Shown piece by piece: positions 44,901 to 50,868 of a DNA stretch of 64,000 nucleotides. The first letter of the stretch is position 1; every line of letters begins with the position of its first letter. The position numbers and the translations under genes were made by a program. Below the pieces are notes generated by a model. The model was not told the DNA's origin. It saw nothing but the letters and a program-made list of their open reading frames with translations, and made no database searches. Source of the stretch: a virus; the IMG/VR virus record IMGVR_UViG_3300037502_002993, positions 124,001-188,000 of that record, one strand, 5' to 3'.

Positions 44901-45332
44901 GAGTTTGAGGACATGTCAGAGTCCCTTCAAGGTGTGGCGGGTCAATCCAATCGTCGTCGCCGTCAAGAGGCCAAGGCCTCAGGGCAGCCCGCTTTCGATG
45001 GTCAGGTGGATACGGGCTTTCGTATCCGTGGGGCCGCCCTTGATCCGGATAGCGTGGCCATTCAGGTGACCATTGATCATGACGTGGGGGTAACTGCGGG
45101 GGATAAGTTGGTGTACGCCAGCCAGCTGAAGTCCGTCATTTCTCGTGTCATGACGGGTCGTAATGAAACCGAAAGCGGTGAAGCCATCGATGCCCTCTTT
45201 GGTAACACCTCTGTGGAGGATCGGATGGTGTTGTCCCCCAAACTCATGGGCACCACCAATACCCTACTCCGGGTCCTTTCCCAACATATCGCATCTGTCT
45301 ATCGAGGACGTAGTGATGTCAAGAGACCGTAA
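38996..45332 (+). CDS. virion RNA polymerase beta subunit, split by two group I introns
   Basis: Exons 38996-40756, 42305-43743 and 44204-45332 join in frame to a 1442-residue protein (E. coli beta is 1342). Exon 1 ends at GRFMANGQRNRLRFQRAD, equivalent to the beta G-F-INGxERV region; exon 2 resumes with LPIRKISPSRVALTSYY. Exon 2 has the fork-loop region NPFTVVNEQEIMTYRGDGG and ends ADRDDAKRI; exon 3 resumes NFISVQARQG. GDK at 1367-1368 and Lys 1376 in exon 3 keep the 8-residue spacing of E. coli Lys1065/Lys1073. An acidic linker lies at about 305-420. The frames opening at 42302 and 44115 are exon pieces, not genes. Splice points are inferred from frame, alignment and P1 pairing. Confidence 0.85.
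40757..42304 (+). ncRNA. group I intron 1 in RNA polymerase beta gene
   Basis: 1548 nt. The 5' exon ends GCGGAT; an internal guide GTCCGC at about 41940-41945 pairs with it over six positions, with the expected U-G wobble at the splice site. The last intron base is G, and joining at 42305 restores the beta frame. The endonuclease gene fills the loop between exon and guide (P1 loop). The conserved core (41935-42304) includes CTGCGGGAACCTGCTAAT, CGAAGTCCCTA, TGGGATGTGTTCA, CGAAACGGGG and GAAGAAGATATGGTCC, most of it shared with intron 2. Confidence 0.85.
40804..41922 (+). CDS. intron homing endonuclease, Vsr-like (EDxHD type)
   Basis: A 372-residue protein. The ATG at 40804 lies six bases after GAGGTAA; an in-frame GTG at 40798 is the alternative. 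Four zinc-finger-like repeats of form C-x2-HGxF...GCxxC occur (CTHHGEF, CKTHGAF, CPHHGEF, CRKHGPF, each closed by CxxC). Next comes a nuclease domain, IQEYRIEPFRYRYDFFLPDYNCVIEHHGGQHY, with the Asp, Glu and His arrangement of Vsr-like homing nucleases such as I-Bth0305I. It should cut intronless beta genes. The DNA is richer in A+T than its neighbours, consistent with transfer. The ribosome binding site lies in a potential hairpin. Confidence 0.85.
   Translation: MGQPLKYTTEDFIDTATMMFGDHLSYEKAVYRGKRQRLIVTCTHHGEFDVNPLVFLMSTHGCANCARDETKERFIRRSLELHGDRYDYSLVEVDGYTDPVTVVCKTHGAFETSIYGHSVRGNQCPKCSRERDRTCPNEWIKKVKKIHKGKYDYSKAVYIHGKLPVTIICPHHGEFTQPARSHYAGHGCKQCHIQFVARSNKERFVRQAKEKHGVQYDYSRVVFLTTKEKVEILCRKHGPFWVTPNAHASSGAGCPRCIESKGERRIRLFLGNHKVRFIQEYRIEPFRYRYDFFLPDYNCVIEHHGGQHYMPVKRFGGEKAFKQCVQRDKNKKHIAKRKGITYRVTNYKMMNNSKLEKNLTRILLELGHSLDH
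43744..44203 (+). ncRNA. group I intron 2 in RNA polymerase beta gene, no ORF
   Basis: 460 nt. The 5' exon ends AAGAGAAT; GGTTCCC at about 43753-43759 pairs with GAGAATC with one mismatch and a U-G wobble at the splice site. The intron ends in G at 44203, and joining restores AKRI-NFISVQ. It shares CGAAGTCCCTA, GGGATGTGTTCA, ATCGAAA, GAGTAGAGTAG, CGAAACGGGG and GAAGAAGATATAGTC with intron 1, so the two have a common origin. No endonuclease gene is present. Confidence 0.8.
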
Positions 45333-45525
45333 GAAGATCAGTCCCGATCTCCTCTACACGCAAAACCTGGCCGTGGTCAGTGCCGCCCTTGAATTGGGCG
45401 GCTGTGTCCTGTGTGAGGTCGCCGGTGGCGAAGAGCTCTCCAATCGCCTCAATGATAAAACCCATGAGAAGAAGGACTTCCAGGAACTCCTGGCAGCCCG
45501 CCTGATGGTCAAACTGGGAGTCTGA
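45316..45525 (+). CDS. small unknown protein downstream of beta
   Basis: A 69-residue protein whose ATG lies inside the last 17 bases of the beta gene in another frame. It is helical and charged: DLLYTQNLAVVSAALELGGCVLCEV, then KTHEKKDFQELLAARLMVKLGV, with two cysteines four residues apart. Translation is probably coupled to beta. It is small enough to be a structural adaptor or polymerase accessory; nothing in the sequence decides. Confidence 0.6.
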   Translation: MSRDRKKISPDLLYTQNLAVVSAALELGGCVLCEVAGGEELSNRLNDKTHEKKDFQELLAARLMVKLGV

Positions 45526-45528
45526 ATC

Positions 45529-47001
45529 ATGCTGTCACCCTGTACTATCCATAATGCCCGTCAGGTAGCCACCTCACTGACGGAAGCCAAACGTGAAGCC
45601 CGCGCTAAATCCAGCCACTACCCACTAGGGCAGTTGACCGACCGCCTTGAAGTCGGGGCCCCGATGCTCAAGCGCAGTGTGAACTATGAGGGGTATGAAA
45701 AACTCACCCAGCGTTTTAAAGAAGTCAATGAGGTGACCAGTGCGCAGAGCGAAGAGTTCTTTCGTGATCTGGTGAAGGTGACCAGTGACGGGGTGAACAA
45801 CATGCTCCACCTGTCGCGTAATGTGGTGGTTCCGCTGATCAAGCGCTGCGCGCAAGATGTTCAGTACTACTTTGAGGACCGCCATCCGGAACTCAAAATC
45901 CAGCCGGTCTCACTGACCCCCTTGTTGCAGTCTGACGTCCTGCTGCAGCACCTTCAGGATTATCCAAAACAATACGGGGTTAAGGAAGAGTACAAGACCT
46001 TTATCCTGGCACCCCCCACCATTGAGCAACTGCGCGAATGGGCCGCCCAGACCCCGCACATTGAGAGTGATCTCATCAAGCGCTGGCTTGGGAAGGTGGA
46101 GGATGAGGATCTGCTTGGGGTATTCAGTACCCTCTTCAATGACAAACGCGTACTGAATGTGGACGACCTTTACTTTGCGCGTCCCCACACTCTGGTATGG
46201 CATGCCGATCTCCTGCTCTTTGCCTACTTCCTGACCAGCTACCTGCGGGATAACCCCCAGGACACCGTTGATGATGGAGCCAGTCTTGCAGAGTGGGAAA
46301 CCGCACTGGGAGACCTTCACGGTTATATGGGTCTGCGCCTGATTGAGCTTAATGAGCGCCGGGCTCGTCTGAAACGCGAAGGGCGCCTGGTCCTGAATTA
46401 TGATGATCGGGTAGCGGGTGATGGCATGCATGTGTACATCAACCCCGATCTGGTGGATGAGTGGCAGGCCAAAGGGGGCACCGCTGGCATGTTGCTGGCG
46501 GCGGGTTACGTCGACCCCATGCTGACCCGCATCGATGCACTCATGGCAGAGAAGGACGCCCTGGAGGCCTTTTGGGCACGCAAACACAAAGCCCTGAAGA
46601 TGCATTCCAACGCCGCCAATAAAGCCAATCGTCGTGGTCACTATCGCATGATCATGGAAACCACGTCAGGTGATGGGGAAGACGGTCTCCCTAAGGTGGG
46701 GCATGACGTGTGGAAGGAGCGTCTTAACGACTCCCTGGCAGCGCTCTCTGAAGATGACATGGAGAAGCCCTATTACGCCATCACGGAGTTGGTGTGTGAC
46801 TGCTACTTTCCTGGAACGGCCATTAAGGACTTCCTGAGGACCATGGAACGTTGTGGGGTGGATATCCATGCCCGTGAAGCAGCTACATTCGCTACCGTTG
46901 AGGTACTCGCCTCCTGGATGGCAGAGCAGATCAAGGTGGAGGCGGTTGAGCTTGACCTTGCAGGGGAAGAGAACGGCAAGCAAGTGCTCGCCAACGCTTA
47001 A
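45529..47001 (+). CDS. unknown virion protein in polymerase-protease block
   Basis: A 490-residue helical protein starting three bases after its neighbour. It contains helix-rich stretches (GDLHGYMGLRLIELNERRARLKREG, LTRIDALMAEKDALEAFWARKHKALK) and an acidic middle. No signal or membrane segment. In phiKZ the genes between beta (gp178) and protease (gp175) encode virion proteins, so a head or tail component is likely by position. I do not recognise the domain. Confidence 0.6.
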   Translation: MLSPCTIHNARQVATSLTEAKREARAKSSHYPLGQLTDRLEVGAPMLKRSVNYEGYEKLTQRFKEVNEVTSAQSEEFFRDLVKVTSDGVNNMLHLSRNVVVPLIKRCAQDVQYYFEDRHPELKIQPVSLTPLLQSDVLLQHLQDYPKQYGVKEEYKTFILAPPTIEQLREWAAQTPHIESDLIKRWLGKVEDEDLLGVFSTLFNDKRVLNVDDLYFARPHTLVWHADLLLFAYFLTSYLRDNPQDTVDDGASLAEWETALGDLHGYMGLRLIELNERRARLKREGRLVLNYDDRVAGDGMHVYINPDLVDEWQAKGGTAGMLLAAGYVDPMLTRIDALMAEKDALEAFWARKHKALKMHSNAANKANRRGHYRMIMETTSGDGEDGLPKVGHDVWKERLNDSLAALSEDDMEKPYYAITELVCDCYFPGTAIKDFLRTMERCGVDIHAREAATFATVEVLASWMAEQIKVEAVELDLAGEENGKQVLANA

Positions 47002-47015
47002 TGGGAGTGTGACCG

Positions 47016-47738
47016 ATGGATGTGACCACCCTAGTGCGTGATCCGGATTATATCACACGCCACCTGGTCGTAACTGATGGGGGTGGGGTGGTCACTCGCC
47101 GCCCCACCAAGATCATGATTCCTGAACGCTACGCTGAACGCCATCTCGCCTCCCTAGGGGGCGAGACGTATATTCTCGGACTGTTTGGGATCATTATGGA
47201 TGAGAAGTACTATGGGGTTTCCTTTGTGAACGCCATGGTGCGCATTACCCCAAGCTCCACCACCACAGTAGATGTTGGCGGAGATGCCTATTTGGAGTTT
47301 TCATTTGAACCAGGGGACCAGGTCATCTATAGTTTAGACCTGGTGAAGAACGACATTCTGACCTTTTACATCTACGATGAACATGTGGCGAAGGGCAGAA
47401 TCCCTTGGTACATGAATTACCTAGATCTGGCCTATCTGTTTGACAGCGCCAAAGAGCATGCTGGGATGAACTTGGGTAACCGTGCTGTATTGGAGCTGAT
47501 GCTCTCCACCATTGCCCGCGACTCCAATAATGTCGGGGCGTTGTATCGCCACATCATGCAGGGTCTCACTTACGTTTACCAAATCCCCCCGAAATGGATA
47601 CCATTTAGAAGCGTGATCTGGAACACCAGTGATACCACGAGTAAATTGATCGGGGGGTATTTCAGTGATGCCGTAACGTCAGCCCTGGTCAACCCTAGTG
47701 AGCGGGTAGAGCGGATTGAGGGACTTTTGAGGACGTGA
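47016..47738 (+). CDS. unknown virion protein in polymerase-protease block
   Basis: A 240-residue protein with GGGAGTG upstream. The N-terminal half is beta-rich (KIMIPERYAERHLASLGGETYILGLFG, DAYLEFSFEPGDQVIYSLDLVKND). The C-terminal half is helical (NRAVLELMLSTIARDSNNVGALYRHIM). It contains PPKWIPFRSVIWNTSDTTSKLIGGYF. It is probably the counterpart of phiKZ gp176, from gene order only. Fibre copy C starts two bases after its stop, as if inserted between this gene and the protease. Confidence 0.62.
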   Translation: MDVTTLVRDPDYITRHLVVTDGGGVVTRRPTKIMIPERYAERHLASLGGETYILGLFGIIMDEKYYGVSFVNAMVRITPSSTTTVDVGGDAYLEFSFEPGDQVIYSLDLVKNDILTFYIYDEHVAKGRIPWYMNYLDLAYLFDSAKEHAGMNLGNRAVLELMLSTIARDSNNVGALYRHIMQGLTYVYQIPPKWIPFRSVIWNTSDTTSKLIGGYFSDAVTSALVNPSERVERIEGLLRT

Positions 47739-47739
47739 T

Positions 47740-48561
47740 ATGAAAACACGCTATTTGAGGGGCACTCGTGCACAGTTAAATGCCCTAAATCTCCCTGAGG
47801 GGAATTTAGCTATTGATGTAGAAACCAAGGCTTTACGGTTCTTTGATGGAGAAACCCAAGGCGGCTTTGAGGTCCTGGGAACACGGGCCTATGAGCCCTC
47901 ACCTCCTGGACCCACTGAGTTAATTGCGGGTGATTTAACCACTGGTTTTTATGGCGAGGTGGGGCCTGAGGAGTTCATCACCTACGGTGCCCTGAGTACC
48001 TTGGTTGGGTTGAGTGCGGGGACCCTCCAGCATGATGCTGAATCCCTCTGGCTGAAGTTCTCCCTCGATGGGTCCCCGCTGTACGTCATGAAGAAGCCTG
48101 CACGACACACGGTGTCGTGGGATCAGCTGCACGCAGCGGGCCTGGTCTTTGGGACCAACACGGTGGAGGTCCAAGGACTCACCTACCAGGTCCGCCTGCT
48201 GCGCGGTGCTGCCTCCGACCCCACCACCGATGACATCGGCTTCGACATCCCCACCAGTCATGGGTCGGAGTGGAACCGGTTACTGTACCCCATCCACAGT
48301 GGGGTCCACACCAACACCAATAACCCCACGGTGCACACTGACCCCACTGCTGCGCCTTTTGGGAGCTGGGCACAGTACAGTGACAGTGATTTGGTATTAC
48401 GTGATACCGACAATGGTCGCCTCACCTGGTGTCAAGAAACCGCCGCCACCAGCACCCAGCGCGTGTATCGTGGTAATCCTGGTGTTACGACCTTGTTTCG
48501 CAATACCTCTTCGACTACGCGTTCGGATGTCGGTTGGAGAGCAGTCCTCGTGCCGGTATAA
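47740..48561 (+). CDS. lectin-like fibre protein with hypervariable C-terminus (copy C)
   Basis: A 273-residue paralogue of the proteins at 12443 and 27452. The first 80 residues diverge (TRAQLNALNLPEGNLAIDVETKALRFF, then PTELIAGDLTTGFYGEVGPEEFITYG). From about SALSTLVGLSAG to GSEWNRLLYP it is nearly identical. The variable part follows, and the end is GWRAVLVPV: it uses tail T2 instead of T1. It sits between two genes that are neighbours in phiKZ order, so it is an insertion into a conserved block. Inferred role: receptor-binding tip. Confidence 0.78.
   Translation: MKTRYLRGTRAQLNALNLPEGNLAIDVETKALRFFDGETQGGFEVLGTRAYEPSPPGPTELIAGDLTTGFYGEVGPEEFITYGALSTLVGLSAGTLQHDAESLWLKFSLDGSPLYVMKKPARHTVSWDQLHAAGLVFGTNTVEVQGLTYQVRLLRGAASDPTTDDIGFDIPTSHGSEWNRLLYPIHSGVHTNTNNPTVHTDPTAAPFGSWAQYSDSDLVLRDTDNGRLTWCQETAATSTQRVYRGNPGVTTLFRNTSSTTRSDVGWRAVLVPV
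48421..48531 (+). other. hypervariable region C (DGR-like VR)
   Basis: 37 codons aligned with regions A and B without gaps. It has private codons CTC, ACC, TAT, AAT, CCT, ACC, TTT, ACT, CGT, GAT and GTC at the variable positions. Unchanged blocks include TGGTGT, GCCACCAGCACC and GGTGTTACG. Confidence 0.75.
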
Positions 48562-48743
48562 CGTCACCGTCACACGGACCACTCACCAGTCCGGGAGAGC
48601 GGCGTGAGTGCCCATCAGTTATCTAAGATGGGGACGAGTGCCGCTCACCAGTGGGGGCGTGCCGCATCGGGTCACTGGCGTGCCCCGCGTAAGCGTGGGG
48701 TCCCTGTGACCTGTTAACATCAACAACCACCGTAGGGGGTGGT
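48537..48743. repeat. rearranged tail module and hairpins after copy C
   Basis: T2 (48537-48590) follows region C directly. T1 follows in the opposite orientation at 48598-48644, bounded by GAGCGGC and GCCGCTC. Next comes a nested hairpin with outer stem GGTCAC/GTGACC (48670-48675 with 48706-48711) and inner CCCCGCG/CGTGGGG-type stem (48683-48700). A further hairpin is ACCACC/GGTGGT (48726-48743). No ORF is seen in this stretch before 48799. Confidence 0.7.
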
Positions 48744-48798
48744 CGAGGACTCAAGTGACGCCTTGATCCGGCCACCCTGCTCTTTGGGAGACTTGGTA

Positions 48799-49566
48799 AT
48801 GTCTATTCAGAAAAGCCCAGTGATGGGCTGTACGATGTTAGTGGGGACGACCAAGAAAGGTATCCTCGCTCCAGATGCCGACGGTTATTACCGTGTGGTA
48901 CTCGGCGCTTATGGTGCGTATAACAGCGTTAACATGTTTTACGATCTCGATTCCGCCAAGCTTCTTTTCCAGTCCGGTTCCCCTTTGATGCGGATGTTGG
49001 AGAAAGGGGTATTGCGTGGAGAGTACAAGCACCCCGAGATGGAACGGGGGATGACAGAAGCTGAGTACATTCGCCGCATTCGTCAGATCGATGCGGATCG
49101 TGTCTCCCACCATATCCGTAAGGTGTGGTTGGAGGGGGGACATAGCGATGAGAAGGGTCGTCCGGTGACGCTGGTCATGGGAGAGGTCAAACCCGATACC
49201 GAGTGCGAACACGGACGTAGACTGAAGGCCGCACTGGACAACCCCCATGAGAACGTCTACTTCTCAGTGCGTTCACTGACTATGGACGACATGATGCGGG
49301 GAATTAAGTACACCCGTGAGATTGTCACTTGGGACTACGTCAACGAGGGGGGTATCTACAGTGCCAACAAGTACAACAGTCCGTCACTGGAAAGCTTCAC
49401 TGAAGTCCGTCTGACGCAAGAGATGGTTTATCAAGCAGTGGCGATGGAACCCAAGGCCGTTGGTATGGAGAGCGCTGACACCACCTGGAGGGGGTTGATC
49501 CAGGAGATGGGGTGGGAGTTATCTCCCTGTAATGCCCCTGAGGTGCCGAACTATACGCAATGGTAA
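48799..49566 (+). CDS. prohead protease (phiKZ gp175-like)
   Basis: A 255-residue protein. The ATG at 48799 (MSIQKSPVMGCTMLVG) has GGGAG upstream and is preferred to an upstream in-frame start. RVSHHIRKVWLEGG and GRPVTLVMGEVKPDTECEHGRRLKAAL lead into VYFSVRSLTMDD. A histidine followed by a strand and a Ser in F-S-V-R fits the S80/U9-type prohead proteases with a herpesvirus-protease fold. It should cleave the internal head proteins and capsid at S/A/G-x-E sites. Gene order relative to beta and beta-prime matches gp175 as I recall. The exact catalytic residues are inferred. Confidence 0.75.
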   Translation: MSIQKSPVMGCTMLVGTTKKGILAPDADGYYRVVLGAYGAYNSVNMFYDLDSAKLLFQSGSPLMRMLEKGVLRGEYKHPEMERGMTEAEYIRRIRQIDADRVSHHIRKVWLEGGHSDEKGRPVTLVMGEVKPDTECEHGRRLKAALDNPHENVYFSVRSLTMDDMMRGIKYTREIVTWDYVNEGGIYSANKYNSPSLESFTEVRLTQEMVYQAVAMEPKAVGMESADTTWRGLIQEMGWELSPCNAPEVPNYTQW

Positions 49567-49580
49567 ACAAAAAAGAAAGC

Positions 49581-49620
49581 GACATAGTTGCCCTCCCGTA
49601 ATGGGAGGGCGGTTATGCCG
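49581..49620. terminator. bidirectional hairpin terminator with TATGCC tag
   Basis: GACATAG, stem GCCCTCCC/GGGAGGGC (49590-49597 with 49603-49610), then TTATGCCG. It lies between convergent gene ends at 49566 and 49631. Confidence 0.8.
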
Positions 49621-49630
49621 GAGTTTGCAG

Positions 49631-50101
49631 TTAATGGAAGGTAAAGGTCCACTCACCACGGTTAGAGTTCACATCCACTTCCAAGATGTCCGTAGGACGA
49701 CACCCGGTATTGACTCCCACCTTCTGGCCGAAGTTAAGAGAGATACCGCCGTTGATGGGGACTGTTTCACAGTTACCGCGATTAACCACCACGCCAGTAA
49801 CGACCAGATCATCCGTGGCGGATTGGATGTTCACCGTAGCAAAGTTCATGGAGACGGGGTGGTGGGTCAGTTCTATCCGAAACCCAGGGGAGTCGTAAAC
49901 CTGTGGGATGGGCTCAGCTCCTCCCAGTTCCGCCTCACACTCTTCTTGGGTCATGCGCCAATCCATCATGGCAGCGGTATCGGGGTCAATGCCCCGGGCA
50001 TCAAACTTATCGGCCACACAGTCCATCACGGTGGAGGCGTGGGTGGTAACTGAGAACAGCGAGAGCAGAGCCACAGATGCGAGCGTAATGAATGTTTTCA
50101 T
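49631..50101 (-). CDS. exported protein with signal peptide
   Basis: A 156-residue protein with AAAGGATA upstream. The N-terminus MKTFITLASVALLSLFSVTTHA is a classic Sec signal peptide with cleavage after THA. The mature part has four cysteines (MDCVADKF, EECEAEL, GNCETV, GCRPTD), likely two disulfides, and a beta-rich C-terminal half (FATVNIQSATDDLVVTGVVVNRG, ILEVDVNSNRGEWTF). A periplasmic or secreted host-modifying protein is likely, for example acting in superinfection exclusion or lysis. No family is recognised. Confidence 0.7.
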   Translation of the reverse strand: MKTFITLASVALLSLFSVTTHASTVMDCVADKFDARGIDPDTAAMMDWRMTQEECEAELGGAEPIPQVYDSPGFRIELTHHPVSMNFATVNIQSATDDLVVTGVVVNRGNCETVPINGGISLNFGQKVGVNTGCRPTDILEVDVNSNRGEWTFTFH

Positions 50102-50221
50102 AAGAGGATATCCTTTAAATGCACGTGGTGGTTAAAACGCCTTATAGACCTCTGTAAGCGCTTTTGTGTAGTGGGGGTAGGGCTATGTACCCCCTAACGT
50201 TTTAAAAAGCGTAGAAGTGCC

Positions 50222-50791
50222 TTACAGGCTCTTCTCGGTACGGAGTTTCAGCAGGAACTCCTTTAGTCGATCACGATCCTCCTCTACGGCGATATTGTAG
50301 CACGGTACACTGTTTTGCTTGGCGAGTTGCCAGGCAGTATTGGTTCCCCCTTTTACCGAACCATCGGCATTAGGAGGGGCATAACAAACCAGTAAGTCAG
50401 ACGGTCGGTCTAATGCCGATCCAAGTACCTGATAGGCGTTTCGGGTGTGGGCCCTTAACGCGAAATCACTCCTGCTGTTAACCACTGCGTTCCAGTTGGG
50501 ATGAACACTCGCTGCTAGGGCCTGTGCCTCTGGCCAGTTGGGAAACTGGGTGGCGTCAAAGAACTCTACTTCATCAGCGAGCTGTTCGTTGAGGAACACC
50601 CCAGGAAGAAAGCTTTCGATACGCCCCCCGCCTCGTTTTGTTCCTTGTTCAAAGGCACAGTCGCTGTTCGGGGCGTGCCCACTGCGACAGGTGGCCCCCA
50701 ACTGCCCGAAGCGCACGCCGATTTGATAGCAGTCTTTTAAGTAGTGGTGTGGAATATCACGACTTCCTACTCCAGTAAAAATGAGGTCCAT
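50222..50791 (-). CDS. DprA/SLOG-like Rossmann-fold protein
   Basis: A 189-residue protein starting at 50791 (MDLIFTGVGSRDIPHHY), with AAGGAC upstream; frames reaching further upstream run through the terminator hairpin. GVGSRD, then LGATCRSGHAPNSDCAFEQGT match the start of the SLOG/DprA superfamily, where a glycine-rich SGxAxGxD loop binds nucleotide or DNA. Later, DLLVCYAPPNADGSVKGGTNTAWQLA is the second conserved Gly-rich segment. Phage members are common but poorly understood, with possible nucleotide-sensing or DNA-handling roles. Confidence 0.75.
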   Translation of the reverse strand: MDLIFTGVGSRDIPHHYLKDCYQIGVRFGQLGATCRSGHAPNSDCAFEQGTKRGGGRIESFLPGVFLNEQLADEVEFFDATQFPNWPEAQALAASVHPNWNAVVNSRSDFALRAHTRNAYQVLGSALDRPSDLLVCYAPPNADGSVKGGTNTAWQLAKQNSVPCYNIAVEEDRDRLKEFLLKLRTEKSL

Positions 50792-50804
50792 GGTTGGGTC
50801 CTTA

Positions 50805-50838
50805 CGGCATAAAAGGCCCTCCCGAAGGAGGGCAAGGC
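50805..50838 (-). terminator. hairpin terminator with GGCATAA tag
   Basis: Stem GCCCTCC/GGAGGGC, with CGGCATAAAA on its left; read on the minus strand it ends CCTTTTATGCCG. It separates the minus-strand genes 50869-52893 and 50222-50791. Confidence 0.75.
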
Positions 50839-50868
50839 AACACACCAGCCTGGTGTTGGGGGTGCGGA

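Noticed and set aside
48670-48711. tRNA-like nested hairpins after fibre copy C
   Set aside because: The two stems are nested rather than cloverleaf, and there is no T-loop or acceptor sequence; it is kept only as a structured spacer.
48537-48798. DGR template repeat next to copy C
   Set aside because: No 100-bp stretch resembling the variable region with adenines at variable positions was found here or elsewhere in the window.
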